Shown here piece by piece: positions 1-8,445 of a stretch of DNA of 35,519 bases; position 1 is the stretch's first letter, and each line of letters starts with the position of its first letter. Below the pieces are notes generated by a model that worked only from the letters and a program-made list of their open reading frames with translations, was not told where the DNA came from and did no database searches. The stretch is from Prosthecobacter dejongeii (GTDB lineage Bacteria > Verrucomicrobiota > Verrucomicrobiia > Verrucomicrobiales > Verrucomicrobiaceae), in the NCBI RefSeq assembly GCF_014203045.1, contig NZ_JACHIF010000015.1:1-35519 (forward strand), given 5' to 3'. A program made the position numbers and the translations under genes.

Positions 1-95
1 TTTGTGGAGGGTGGAATGTTTGAGGGTAGAGCCGAAACATCTCGGCAGAATGGAAGCGGATACGGAAGGCAAGCAGTAGCAGGGCGGGGGACATC
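1..95. repeat. Terminal direct repeat (left copy), circle junction
   Basis: These 95 bases are identical to the last 95 bases of the window (35425-35519). Joining the ends keeps the ardC reading frame open and supplies its missing start codon and ribosome binding site, so the repeat is the overlap left by an assembler on a circular molecule and not a biological terminal repeat. The unique length is 35,424 bp. Confidence 0.93.
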
Positions 96-1020
96 TCAAG
101 ATCCGCGCCTTGATGTTTATGAAGTCGTCACGGCCAGGATTCTTGAAAAGCTGGCCGCTGGGGTGGTGCCCTGGCAGTCGCCAAGCATTGCCCGCGTTGG
201 GTTCCCGAGGAACTTTTCAACGGGCAACTACTACCGAGGAATTAACGTCTTTTTGCTCGGCTCCATGGAGTATCAAAGCCCCTACTTTTTGACCTTCATC
301 CAGGCCAAAGAACTGGGCGGCAATGTGAAGAAGGGTGAAAAAGGATGCCCCATCGTGAAGCTTGGAACCTGGACAAAGGACCTGGAAGGCCAGACCAAAA
401 CGGCAGACGATGGAAGCCAGGAACAGGCCACCGAGAAACGCCAGTTCTTGAAGCTCTACACGGTTTTTAATGCCTGCCAGATTGAGGGCATCGAGTTTCC
501 GGAGCCGCCCAAGTGCGACACGTTCACCGAGTCCCAACAGGCAGAAGCAGCCCGCCAGATTGTGGCCGAGATGCCCAACCCGCCGAGCATCTTTGAAGGC
601 CGCAAAGCGACTCCGTGTTACGTTCCGGCAGAGGATGCCGTCGAAATGCCCAGCCGGGAGACGTTTCGCGCCGAGTGGCGATTCTACAAAACCATGTTCC
701 ACGAGCTGGGGCACAGCACCGGCCACCAGTCGCGCCTAGCTCGAAAAAGCCTTCTGGAAAATCGCGGCATGGCCGCAAGTGGGGAGGCTGCCAAAATCTA
801 CGGCGTCGAGGAGCTGGTCGCAGAAATGACAGCCGCCTACCTTGGAGCCGCTGCCGGCATCATCGAGGACGATTTCGACAACTCTGCTGCCTACCTCAAA
901 GGCTGGATGGATGTCCTGAAGGTCTCCGATCACAAGAAGTGGCTCGTCCAGGCAGCCAGCGAGGCACAGAAGGCCGCTGATTACATTCTGGGAGCCGAGA
1001 CAGGCAAACCCCTGGAATGA
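1..1020 (+). CDS. ardC: ArdC-type antirestriction protein (5' end lies at 35374)
   Basis: ArdC proteins bind single-stranded DNA and protect incoming plasmid DNA from host restriction. The N-terminal part (DVYEVVTARILEKLAAG, then VPWQSP) is the ArdC/DUF1738 ssDNA-binding domain. The C-terminal part is a zincin-like metallopeptidase with the zinc motif FHELGHSTGH (codons near 690-725) and a downstream glutamate-rich helix (GVEELVAEMTAAYL) that would supply the third ligand. Read linearly, the first start is GTG at 4. On the circle the frame continues upstream to ATG at 35374, which has a good Shine-Dalgarno sequence, giving about 356 residues. The gene sits beside the presumed oriT, reads toward it, and has a long structured leader (35081-35373). 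This is the typical place for an early-expressed antidefence gene. Family assignment is firm; the antirestriction role here is inferred from the family. Confidence 0.9.
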   Translation, partial: FVEGGMFEGRAETSRQNGSGYGRQAVAGRGTSQDPRLDVYEVVTARILEKLAAGVVPWQSPSIARVGFPRNFSTGNYYRGINVFLLGSMEYQSPYFLTFIQAKELGGNVKKGEKGCPIVKLGTWTKDLEGQTKTADDGSQEQATEKRQFLKLYTVFNACQIEGIEFPEPPKCDTFTESQQAEAARQIVAEMPNPPSIFEGRKATPCYVPAEDAVEMPSRETFRAEWRFYKTMFHELGHSTGHQSRLARKSLLENRGMAASGEAAKIYGVEELVAEMTAAYLGAAAGIIEDDFDNSAAYLKGWMDVLKVSDHKKWLVQAASEAQKAADYILGAETGKPLE

Positions 1021-1464
1021 CCCGTCAGGTGACCGGGCAGGGGCCTTTACGGCCACCTCCCGGCCATGTCCTGCAATGCCCCGACAGCCACAACCCGCCC
1101 AACCACCCCAGACAGCCCTCGACCACAAGCACTCACACAACCCACAGCCACCAAGCCCCGAACGAGCTCCACCAGCTCAGAACCTCAAGCCAGGCCACCG
1201 CCACCCCATCAGCCTGCACCCACCCAGACGACCAGCTCAGAGCACCAACAACCCAACCCCAGGTCTGCCCGCTCGGCCCCCGAACGGCCTCGCATCACAG
1301 CCGCCAGATCCCGACGACTACAGCACGGCGACGCCCCCCAAACTACAACTCACACCCGATGCACCTTCGATGTAAACAAAGACTCACAAAACCCTTTATT
1401 TTCAGTGTCCAACGTGTTAACATCTTGTTTACGTTTGAGGCTAAACCCTTGAATTTAGAACGGT
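1021..1464. other. C-rich, T-poor spacer: candidate Rho-utilization and/or oriT region
   Basis: No credible gene lies here. The + strand is extremely biased: in 1081-1260 only 8 of 180 bases are T and about 82% are A or C. A G-poor, C-rich, unstructured transcript directly after the ardC stop is what a Rho-utilization site looks like. The position between ardC and the relaxosome genes is also where MobF plasmids usually keep oriT. A small hairpin (CCCGTCA / TGACCGGG) lies at about 1021-1037. The frame that stays open from 1017 reads low-complexity Pro/Thr/His peptide and is a product of the composition. I could not recognise a nic site. Confidence 0.45.
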
Positions 1465-1476
1465 GTTTATGTAAAC
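1372..1476. promoter_or_regulatory. GTTTAC-type operator repeats upstream of the relaxosome gene
   Basis: The palindrome GTTTATGTAAAC (1465-1476) abuts the ribosome binding site of the ribbon-helix-helix gene. The half-site GTAAAC recurs at 1372-1377 and GTTTAC at 1427-1432. Ribbon-helix-helix accessory proteins of relaxosomes commonly bind such repeats near oriT and repress their own promoter. The role here is inferred from motif and position only. Confidence 0.45.
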
Positions 1477-1484
1477 GGAGAATT

Positions 1485-1823
1485 ATGGCAAAAACTCCCA
1501 AGACAGACCGAACAACTCCCATCGCTTTTCGACTCAGCGATGACAAGCAACGACGCTTGACTGCGCTTGCATCAGCCGAAGGGTTGTCTTCTGGAGAGTA
1601 TGCCCGCGAGCTGGTCTTGACCAAGATAGACGAGCACGAAATCATCAATCAGGAGGTTCAGCAGCTCCGCGCTGAGTTCCAAGTTTTCCGCTCGGATTTT
1701 GCCCTGGCTGTTGAGGCACTCCTGGTGGCTGCCAGTAACAATCATCCACTGACGGCCGAGCAAGCTCGCCAGTGGGTAGATGACCGAATTCGCCGTCCAT
1801 CCAACCTACCAAGGAAGGCCTGA
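1485..1823 (+). CDS. Ribbon-helix-helix relaxosome accessory protein (TrwA/MobC-like role)
   Basis: A 112-residue protein whose first half (TPIAFRLSDDKQRRLTALASAEGLSSGEYARELVL) has the beta strand plus two helices of ribbon-helix-helix DNA-binding proteins. It continues into a helical segment (EIINQEVQQLRAEFQVFRSDFALAVEALL) that could oligomerise. I chose ATG 1485, preceded by CGGAG at 1476-1480; the longer open frame back to 1017 is low-complexity sequence. It lies 2 bp before the relaxase gene, so the two are probably co-transcribed. Such proteins bind oriT, help the relaxase nick, and repress the operon; the GTTTAC repeats just upstream are likely sites. The function is inferred from fold and context. 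Confidence 0.75.
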   Translation: MAKTPKTDRTTPIAFRLSDDKQRRLTALASAEGLSSGEYARELVLTKIDEHEIINQEVQQLRAEFQVFRSDFALAVEALLVAASNNHPLTAEQARQWVDDRIRRPSNLPRKA

Positions 1824-1825
1824 AG

Positions 1826-4294
1826 ATGTTGTCTGTTTCTGCCATGTCTGGAGGTCAGGGGGCTTACTACACAGCTCTTGCCCGTGAAGACTACTACCTG
1901 GAAGGTGGTGAACCCCCTGGCGTCTGGTGCGGCGAGGGGGCCAAGGCTTTGGGCTTCTCAGGTGAAATTGATAAAGAAGTCTTCTCAAAAATCTTTGATG
2001 GCTTGGACGCAAAAGGACGGCCCCTTGTCCAAAATGCTGGCCAGGAAAACCGACAAGCAGGATGGGATCTGACTTTTTCGGCTCCCAAATCGGTCTCCGT
2101 TCTCTGGTCACTTCTGCCATCTGAGGCAGGGGCCAAAATCCGAGAATGCCAACTGGAGGCAGTCCGAAAAGCTTGCCAGTATCTCGAAGATGAAGCTGGA
2201 TGGACTCGACGCGGAAAAGCCGGAGCAATCCGTGAAAAGGCCAGTTTGGTTGTAGGGCTTTTTGAGCACGGAACCAGCAGAGCAGGGGACCCCCAGCTTC
2301 ATACGCACGCCCTTTTCATGAATCTGGCCGTGCGACATGACGGCACGACCGGGACCATTGAAAGCAAACCGTTTTACCAGCACAAAATGGCTGCTGGTGC
2401 TTTGTATCGCTCCGAGCTGGCCGCCCAGCTCCAGCAGAAACTTGGCGTCGAGATTGAGCGTGTTCGCTCATGGTTCGAGGTGAAGGGGATCGACAAGAAC
2501 CTCACAGAACACTGGTCCACTAGGCGAAAAGAAATCGAGGAAGCCTTGGCACAATCTGGGTTCCAAAGTTCCAAGGCTTCCGAAATGGCAGCACTCAACA
2601 CGCGCCACGTCAAACAGCACATTGCCCGTGAGGAGTTGTTTGAAGAATGGAAAGTCAAAGGCAAGGAAATGAACTGGGGCGCTGAGCAGGCTCAAAGCAT
2701 CGTTAAAGATAGGCCGTTTCTACATCGAGACCCTCCCCAAGTTGCGAAAGCTCTCGCACTCAAAGAGGCTTTGGAAGACATCACCAATCACCAGGCTTTC
2801 TTTTCAGAACGCGAGTTTGTTCGCAAAGTAGCCGAGGAAGCCCAAGGCAAAGGGATCGGTGCCGATGATGTTCGGAAGGCGACTCGCGACTATCTGGAGC
2901 ACAACGCCGTTCATTTGAGAAGAGGCGACCAGCTCTTTTTCACCACCCCTGAAATACTGGAAATGGAAAAAGACATGCTTTCCAGAGCTGACAATTCGCG
3001 CAACGGCACACTGCACCAGGTTGGGGATCTGGTGGTGGATCAGGCCATCAAGGAGAATTCGCACCTTCGACACGAGCAGAAAAGGGCGATTGAACACATT
3101 ACCCGAGGAAAGGGCAGCATCGTTGCCGTTTCTGGGATGGCAGGCACAGGCAAAACCACCATGCTCAAAGTTGCCGCTCAAATATGGAGGGAAAGTGGCT
3201 TCATACCGCGCGGAATAGCCCTTTCCGGCAAAGCGGCTGATGGACTTAACACCGAGGCTGGAATTGAGAGTTCCACCATTGCCAAAGCCCTGTTTGATCT
3301 CGAAAAAGAGAGAAATCTGCTCACTGAAAAAACAGTTCTCATTCTGGATGAAGCTGGAATGGTCGGAACCAAGCACATGAGCAGATTGATAAAAGAGGCT
3401 GAGAAAGCGAAGGCTAAACTGGTTTTGGTCGGCGACGCCAAGCAGTTGCAACCTGTAGATGCCGGAGGTCCATTTGCCGCCATCGTGGATCTTCTGGGTG
3501 ATGTCAGAATGACTGAGATCATCCGTCAAAAGGAACCTTGGGCCAGGGAGGCCGTGCTCGATATGGCAAATGGAGTGGCATCCCGTGCTTTGGAAGCCTT
3601 TGCCAGCAGGGGCCAAGTTTCAATCACTGACGACAAGTCGCAAGCGCGAAGCGTTCTGCTGAAGGCTTGGGAGGTGGCCGGACTTGAGAAGCCCCAGGAG
3701 AATTTGATTCTCACAGGCACAAATCAAGACGCCGTCATTCTGAATAGAGATGCCCAAGCTGTGCGCAAAAAACAGGGTTATCTGGGTGACGAATCAGTCA
3801 AAGCGGCCGGAGAAGTGTTTCACCAAGGGGATCGAATTTTGTTCACCAAAAACGCAGCGCCAAGAGGAATCCGGAACGGCTCCATCGGAACCATCGACAA
3901 GGTCGAAAGCCAGCTCAGCCAGCTTCATGTCATTTTGGACAATGGGCGTAGGGTCCAAGTTCCTCTTGAAGACTATGACTCGGTTAAGCTCGGCTACGCC
4001 GTTACCACTCACAAAAGTCAGGGCATGACGACGCAGAACACCTTTATTCTCACAGATGAAGCAATGCAGGACAGGGAGTTGTCTTATGTCCAAGCATCAA
4101 GGGCGAGAGGAACAACGAGGATCTTTACCACCACGCAGGAAGCAGGTATCGACATGAATCAGTTGGTGAAGTCGATGAGCACGAGTCATCAAAAAGAACT
4201 GGCCTCTTCTCTCCAAACGGTGGCAGCCATACAAAAGCCAGACCTTGAACGGGCTAATTCCGCCCGAACCACTGACATTTCAATTCAGCTATGA
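1826..4294 (+). CDS. trwC: MobF-family conjugative relaxase-helicase (TrwC/TraI type)
   Basis: This protein nicks oriT, stays covalently bound to the 5' end, and unwinds the strand to be transferred. The N-terminal relaxase domain has the paired tyrosines Y14/Y15 and Y23/Y24 and the metal-binding histidines H148, H159 and H161 (EHGTSRAGDPQLHTHALF). The C-terminal SF1B helicase has Walker A GMAGTGKTT (about 437-445), Walker B LILDEAGMVG (about 504-513), motif III GDAKQLQPVDAGGPF and the late motif TTHKSQGMT. At 822 residues it is somewhat shorter than R388 TrwC (966), and the C-terminal tail after the helicase core is brief. It overlaps the coupling-protein gene by 4 nt (ATGA), so translation is probably coupled. 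Identification is secure. Confidence 0.95.
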   Translation: MLSVSAMSGGQGAYYTALAREDYYLEGGEPPGVWCGEGAKALGFSGEIDKEVFSKIFDGLDAKGRPLVQNAGQENRQAGWDLTFSAPKSVSVLWSLLPSEAGAKIRECQLEAVRKACQYLEDEAGWTRRGKAGAIREKASLVVGLFEHGTSRAGDPQLHTHALFMNLAVRHDGTTGTIESKPFYQHKMAAGALYRSELAAQLQQKLGVEIERVRSWFEVKGIDKNLTEHWSTRRKEIEEALAQSGFQSSKASEMAALNTRHVKQHIAREELFEEWKVKGKEMNWGAEQAQSIVKDRPFLHRDPPQVAKALALKEALEDITNHQAFFSEREFVRKVAEEAQGKGIGADDVRKATRDYLEHNAVHLRRGDQLFFTTPEILEMEKDMLSRADNSRNGTLHQVGDLVVDQAIKENSHLRHEQKRAIEHITRGKGSIVAVSGMAGTGKTTMLKVAAQIWRESGFIPRGIALSGKAADGLNTEAGIESSTIAKALFDLEKERNLLTEKTVLILDEAGMVGTKHMSRLIKEAEKAKAKLVLVGDAKQLQPVDAGGPFAAIVDLLGDVRMTEIIRQKEPWAREAVLDMANGVASRALEAFASRGQVSITDDKSQARSVLLKAWEVAGLEKPQENLILTGTNQDAVILNRDAQAVRKKQGYLGDESVKAAGEVFHQGDRILFTKNAAPRGIRNGSIGTIDKVESQLSQLHVILDNGRRVQVPLEDYDSVKLGYAVTTHKSQGMTTQNTFILTDEAMQDRELSYVQASRARGTTRIFTTTQEAGIDMNQLVKSMSTSHQKELASSLQTVAAIQKPDLERANSARTTDISIQL

Positions 4295-5835
4295 ATCCAC
4301 ATCCGCAGGCAAGGCCCGATAAACGGGACCCATCTGATTACCCGTTTTTGTGGGGTGAGTATTTTTTGCCTTGGAGCCGTGCAAGAGAGCACTTTCTGGT
4401 AATGGGGGCCACTGGATCGGGAAAAACCGTTCTGCTCAGGAGACTCATGCAGACTGTGCTACCTCAGATTGGCACTAGTGCAGCCCCAGGGCGCAGAGCG
4501 CTGGTCTATGACTCGAAAAAGGACATGATCTCTGTCCTCCTGGGCATGGGAGTTCCAGAAGAAAGGATCGTTCTCATGAATCCATTCGATGCCCGAAGCT
4601 TTGCATGGGATATGGCCGCAGATGTTCAGTATCCACAAGAAGCGACTGAACTAGCCAACCTCTTGATTCCCAAAGAGAAAGACTCACAACCATTCTTCAC
4701 CAACACAGCCCGAAGTATTCTGCGCGGAGTGATAGAGGTCTTTTTGAACAAGGAGCCAGGCAGATGGACCTTCCGGCACATTCTGTTGGCTTGTGAGGAT
4801 CAGGAAGTGTTGAGGAACATCCTCAAATCACACGCTCCCACCAAATGGCTCCTGGGACTGATGGAAAAAGAGCAGACCTGGATCGACATCAAATCCACCC
4901 TCGACTCTCACCTCTATCGGTTCCGGTTCATTGCCGCCGCTTGGCACGCGGCACAAAAGGAGGGCAGGTCAATTAGCATCAAGCGTTGGCTTGAAGGTGA
5001 ACAAATCGTTGTCCTCGGCAATGACGACAACGCCAGGTCAGAGCTGGACATCATTAACCGTCTTTTCTTTGACAAGCTCTCACAGTTGATCAATTCGCAA
5101 ACCCCCGCAGAATCAGAGAAGAAGCAAACATGGTTGTTTTTGGATGAGATCCGCGAGGCTGGAAAGCTCAACACTCTTCATTCGCTTTTGCTCCGCGCTC
5201 GTTCGAAGAATTGCGCTGTTGTGCTCGGCTTCCAGGATATTGTCGGTATGGAAGCCGTTTATGGAGAAAAAGAGGCCAGGGAACTGCTGGGGTGCCCTGC
5301 AAATCTGGCGCTTCTTCATCTTAACCCTACCGCACATGCCGCTAGAAAATGGGCTTCCGAGGCAATCGACCAGGATGAAATGCGAGATCTCAGCAAAGGG
5401 CAAAGCCTCCAATCTGGTGGCTTTTCCCAAAGCACCCAGACAAAATGGGCGCTAAAGCCCATCTTCTATCCCATTGATTTTTACCTCTTCTCTCGTGCCG
5501 GCAGCGACAAAGGCATGGAGGGCGTTTATGTGGTCGAAGACCATTTGCACAAAAAGGATTTGGACGGGCACTACCCAGAGAAAAAAGTTCTCCTGACTCA
5601 CGAAGAACTGTTTGGAGATCACGCTTATGGACTGAAGCCTGAGGCAAACGCCGAATTAAATTATATTCCTCGGAAGGTCTTGGATATGGAACTTCAGCCT
5701 TGGGAAACCGCTGGTGAAGACACAAGAAGCCTGCCTTCCATTGCTCCAGCATTTCTGATTGCAGATCGAAACAGGCGAACCCGCGAGGCAACTGCGGCGC
5801 CGGAAGGCAACCCATTGATGAATATTCGGCACTGA
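4291..5835 (+). CDS. trwB: Type IV coupling protein (TrwB/TraD-like ATPase) without a membrane anchor
   Basis: A hexameric ATPase that would hand the relaxase-DNA complex to a secretion channel. Walker A is GATGSGKT (residues 39-46) and Walker B is TWLFLDEIREAGKL (about 280-293); TraD-like blocks such as ARSKNCAVVLGFQDI follow. It has 514 residues. Unlike TrwB or TraD, the ATPase domain starts almost at once and there are no N-terminal transmembrane helices. The next gene (5884-6621) encodes a membrane protein that might supply the anchor (inference). No mating-pair-formation genes follow, so a helper channel would be needed for transfer. Confidence 0.9.
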   Translation: MNPHPQARPDKRDPSDYPFLWGEYFLPWSRAREHFLVMGATGSGKTVLLRRLMQTVLPQIGTSAAPGRRALVYDSKKDMISVLLGMGVPEERIVLMNPFDARSFAWDMAADVQYPQEATELANLLIPKEKDSQPFFTNTARSILRGVIEVFLNKEPGRWTFRHILLACEDQEVLRNILKSHAPTKWLLGLMEKEQTWIDIKSTLDSHLYRFRFIAAAWHAAQKEGRSISIKRWLEGEQIVVLGNDDNARSELDIINRLFFDKLSQLINSQTPAESEKKQTWLFLDEIREAGKLNTLHSLLLRARSKNCAVVLGFQDIVGMEAVYGEKEARELLGCPANLALLHLNPTAHAARKWASEAIDQDEMRDLSKGQSLQSGGFSQSTQTKWALKPIFYPIDFYLFSRAGSDKGMEGVYVVEDHLHKKDLDGHYPEKKVLLTHEELFGDHAYGLKPEANAELNYIPRKVLDMELQPWETAGEDTRSLPSIAPAFLIADRNRRTREATAAPEGNPLMNIRH

Positions 5836-5883
5836 GATTCTACATTACCCTGACCATTGCGAGAACAACACAAGAACAAGACA

Positions 5884-6621
5884 ATGATAGCAACCGACCA
5901 AGCGCGAGAACGCTATAAAACCCTGGAGGTTAAGCTGGTTAACGCCATGACGGCCAGTCAACTTTTGGCGCTCCAAAAAGTGTGTGAAGATGCGGCTCTA
6001 CAAATCAAGAGCGGCAACCGCATCCTGTTTTACAGGATAGGGTTGGCTTGTTTGGTAGGGTGGTTGTTGTCCGCGTGTTTTAACTCGCTTGCACCGCTGC
6101 TGGCTCTTTTGATCGGCCTAGGTGGGTCCGTCTACTACATGATCAAATCCCCAGGAGAGGTGTATTCTGTAGTTTTTCAAAACAGCTCCGGCGACGAGTT
6201 TTCGGTTCATGATTGGGTGATGAAGCCTGACAACCCCGCCCTGCTAATGCGCTGGAACCAGTCCGTTGAGGATGCTTCAGACATTAAGACCAAAGCCGTC
6301 ATTCTGTCAGATCGACAGCGCTCCGCCTTGGAAGCTGGAGATCCAGGGATTGTTGCATATCTTATGAGACAATCCCTACTTATCGTGGGTTGTTTTGTTG
6401 CAACAGGCATGGCTGTTACTGCTTCCAAGGAGAACACATGGATCCTTCTAGCTGCCGGGGCGCTAGGTTGTTGGCTCCAGCTGGAAGTGAGGCTCAATGA
6501 GATATTCAAAAAACCTCAAGTAATCGACCCCAATGAAACGAGTGCGACAAAAATTTATCAGAAGCTTTTAGAAGCGCTCGATGCTGGTGGAGTGCCTGAA
6601 ATGAGAAGGAGAGTTCGGTAG
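5884..6621 (+). CDS. Membrane protein of unknown function, next to the coupling ATPase
   Basis: A 245-residue protein with four hydrophobic stretches in two pairs: one pair at about residues 50-90 (FYRIGLACLVGWLLSACF, then LAPLLALLIGLGGSVYYMI) and one at about 165-205 (LLIVGCFVATGMAVTA, then WILLAAGALGCWLQL). Soluble segments before, between and after are probably cytoplasmic. I start at ATG 5884 (MIATDQARERYK); an upstream TTG at 5857 is in frame but neither has a clear ribosome binding site. It lies 48 bp after the coupling-protein gene on the same strand, so it probably belongs to the mobilization operon. I do not recognise a family. A separate membrane anchor or an entry-exclusion role are possibilities only. 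Confidence 0.7.
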   Translation: MIATDQARERYKTLEVKLVNAMTASQLLALQKVCEDAALQIKSGNRILFYRIGLACLVGWLLSACFNSLAPLLALLIGLGGSVYYMIKSPGEVYSVVFQNSSGDEFSVHDWVMKPDNPALLMRWNQSVEDASDIKTKAVILSDRQRSALEAGDPGIVAYLMRQSLLIVGCFVATGMAVTASKENTWILLAAGALGCWLQLEVRLNEIFKKPQVIDPNETSATKIYQKLLEALDAGGVPEMRRRVR

Positions 6622-6665
6622 ATTTTGTGCAACAGATTTGCGAAGCGATTCATAACCTTGGTGCT

Positions 6666-7070
6666 ATGAGCGACGAAAAGAAAAAAGAGCCAACGTGGGA
6701 AAAAGATCCGGCAGAATTTATCCTGAATTTGCCGAATGATCCTGTGTGGGCGAATCGAGAAAAAAAAGAGAAGGAGCTGAGGCAGAAGTTTGGTTTGGGT
6801 GATGAACCACAGCTCAAAAATTATCCTGATGTTGATACTTGGAGAGAAGCTTTCCGAAAAGACCAAAGGCTGTTCCAGCGAGTTACTGGCTACAAAGAAA
6901 GGAAGGATGCCCTGCTAGCTCTTTTTTGGTCGGGCGCTTTTGATGTCCACGACAACGATCCAGAAAACTATAGATGTCTTCTCGGAGTCGCTCAACATCT
7001 GAACTATGTATACGGCGAAGCTACTTTGGAAGAAGTTGTTGCAGAATGGAAACGAAGAAACGCGAACTAA
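6666..7070 (+). CDS. Small hydrophilic protein of unknown function
   Basis: A 134-residue, highly charged protein (MSDEKKKEPTWEKDPAEF...) with no membrane segment and no motif I recognise. The central part (LLALFWSGAFDVHDNDPENYRCLLGVAQHLNYVYGEATLEEVVAEWKRR) looks like a compact helical domain. ATG 6666 is preferred because the peptide before it, from GTG 6627, looks non-coding. It follows the membrane protein on the same strand and precedes the Fic-like gene by 15 bp, so the three may form one transcript. Function unknown. Confidence 0.65.
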   Translation: MSDEKKKEPTWEKDPAEFILNLPNDPVWANREKKEKELRQKFGLGDEPQLKNYPDVDTWREAFRKDQRLFQRVTGYKERKDALLALFWSGAFDVHDNDPENYRCLLGVAQHLNYVYGEATLEEVVAEWKRRNAN

Positions 7071-7085
7071 AATATCTCTACATCC

Positions 7086-7739
7086 ATGTTCACGATCACC
7101 AATCACCAGAAGACACTCGATGAGTTGCGTAATTTTGAGAACACGCGCGAGCGTGGCCTGATCGACCCGCAGATGACGGCTGAAAAGTTCACCGAGCGTC
7201 TAAATGAGAACGCGCAGGACAGCTATGAATGGTTAACCAATAAAGGAACGTGGCCACCTAGCTTGGAAGACTTGAAGCAAGTTCACAAGACTCTGTGTAG
7301 GGACCTACAAAACGGTGGTGGCTATATTGAGGATGAAGCGCAGGCCCTCAAGTATGAAGAGTCATGTCGGCAGATGATCAAGGACATGGGCACCGATAAC
7401 AGCCAGCAACGGTTGATAGCGTTGGCCGCTCACACTGCCAGATGCGAGGGCATCGAGCTTTTTAAGGATCACAATAGCACCGTGAACCGACTGGCCTTGG
7501 AGGCCCAGATGGATATTTTTCTGGGCAGGGCACAGAGGCCAGGCGTGGATCAGGCGAACTATCTCCAAGCCGTGGATCTGGCTCAAAAGGGAAACCCCCA
7601 GGTGTTCGCCGATCTGATTGAATCCAATCACCGTCAGGCGGTCGATGCCAAGCAAGAGATTTGGCAATTCCAGCGTCAAACGCTTGGGCCTGACTATTCG
7701 ACGAACTGGAGAGATCAAGACCCTTCGATCCGCCGCTAG
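7086..7739 (+). CDS. Fic-fold protein with an eroded catalytic motif
   Basis: Fic enzymes transfer AMP or other groups to protein hydroxyls through the motif HPFx(D/E)GNGRxxR. This 217-residue protein keeps Fic-like surroundings: LEDLKQVHKTLCRDLQ (about residues 60-75) resembles the first Fic helices, and IELFKDHNSTVNRL (residues 123-136) aligns along the motif with F, D, N, R and L retained. However, the catalytic His is Glu, the first Gly is His, and the phosphate-binding Gly-Arg is Ser-Thr. AMP transfer is therefore unlikely; it may be a non-catalytic partner or antitoxin-like relic. It comes last in the + strand run from the mobilization genes, and its 3' end overlaps the opposite-strand gene by 4 bp. 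The Fic relationship is my reading of weak similarity. Confidence 0.55.
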   Translation: MFTITNHQKTLDELRNFENTRERGLIDPQMTAEKFTERLNENAQDSYEWLTNKGTWPPSLEDLKQVHKTLCRDLQNGGGYIEDEAQALKYEESCRQMIKDMGTDNSQQRLIALAAHTARCEGIELFKDHNSTVNRLALEAQMDIFLGRAQRPGVDQANYLQAVDLAQKGNPQVFADLIESNHRQAVDAKQEIWQFQRQTLGPDYSTNWRDQDPSIRR

Positions 7740-8377
7740 ACCTCGCCCTTTGGAATGGGTGAGAGGAATCTTTCACGGTCAAAGTCCTTGGCGAACCAGG
7801 AGCTTAAAGTGCAGGTCATCTGCCACACTTGAAGCTTGAAGGAATCGTCGTCCGTTTTGTGTTTGGAGATGAGTCGAAGCGATTGAGCTAGGGGCATGAT
7901 CTGCCCATAGTAGATGTCCCGGACCTCGTTGATGCCGGTTGTTTCATCCAGTTGGCTCAGGTCGGTGTTCGACAGGGCTTGAACGAAATCGGCGCGACTC
8001 ATGTGCTGCCTTGATTTTACGATGGCTTTCACCAGGGGGATGATGACCGTCGAAGCTCCCGGCGCAGCTTTGGAGTTACGTTTCCATTTGGTGGCCTTTA
8101 AAGCCTCCTCAATAAGCCTTGCTGTTGCGTCTGCCGAGAATCCCCAACGCAGGGCAAAATCCGCCACAGGAAAGGCTAGGCCAAGCTGTAGGATTTCGCT
8201 GGAAACGTTACCCATGGGGCGTTCCAGCCCGGCTTTCTCAACTTCCTTCCAGAAAGCTCTTTCGATGTCGAAGAGGTGGTTGTCCTTGAAAAACACCGCG
8301 ATGTTTGCAGCATCTTGATCAGCCTGGGTCGGAGGAGCGCTCATTTTCGAGATGAGCTGTTTAATTTTAGAGAACAT
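7736..8377 (-). CDS. Protein of unknown function, paired with an XRE regulator
   Basis: About 213 residues from ATG 8377 (MFSKIKQLISKM...), or 231 if TTG 8431 is used; neither start has a clear ribosome binding site. It is mainly helical, with no transmembrane segment and no motif I can name. The segment FALRWGFSADATARLIEEALKATKWKRN could be a winged or helical bundle. It lies just downstream of the XRE gene on the same strand (14 bp between the stop and the TTG, or 68 bp to the ATG), so the two probably form an operon under the operator region at 8724-8785. The pair is arranged like a toxin-antitoxin or phage-type control module, but nothing in the sequence proves that. Confidence 0.65.
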   Translation of the reverse strand: MFSKIKQLISKMSAPPTQADQDAANIAVFFKDNHLFDIERAFWKEVEKAGLERPMGNVSSEILQLGLAFPVADFALRWGFSADATARLIEEALKATKWKRNSKAAPGASTVIIPLVKAIVKSRQHMSRADFVQALSNTDLSQLDETTGINEVRDIYYGQIMPLAQSLRLISKHKTDDDSFKLQVWQMTCTLSSWFAKDFDRERFLSPIPKGEV

Positions 8378-8445
8378 GGAGTTCAGTGAAGCGAGTGTCT
8401 CAAGCGTCGATATTAAACTCTTCCTTTTCAATCTGGAAAAACGGC

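Noticed and set aside
1017..1484. N-terminal extension of the ribbon-helix-helix gene
   Set aside because: The peptide is low-complexity Pro/Thr/His caused by the C-rich DNA, and a proper ribosome binding site precedes ATG 1485.
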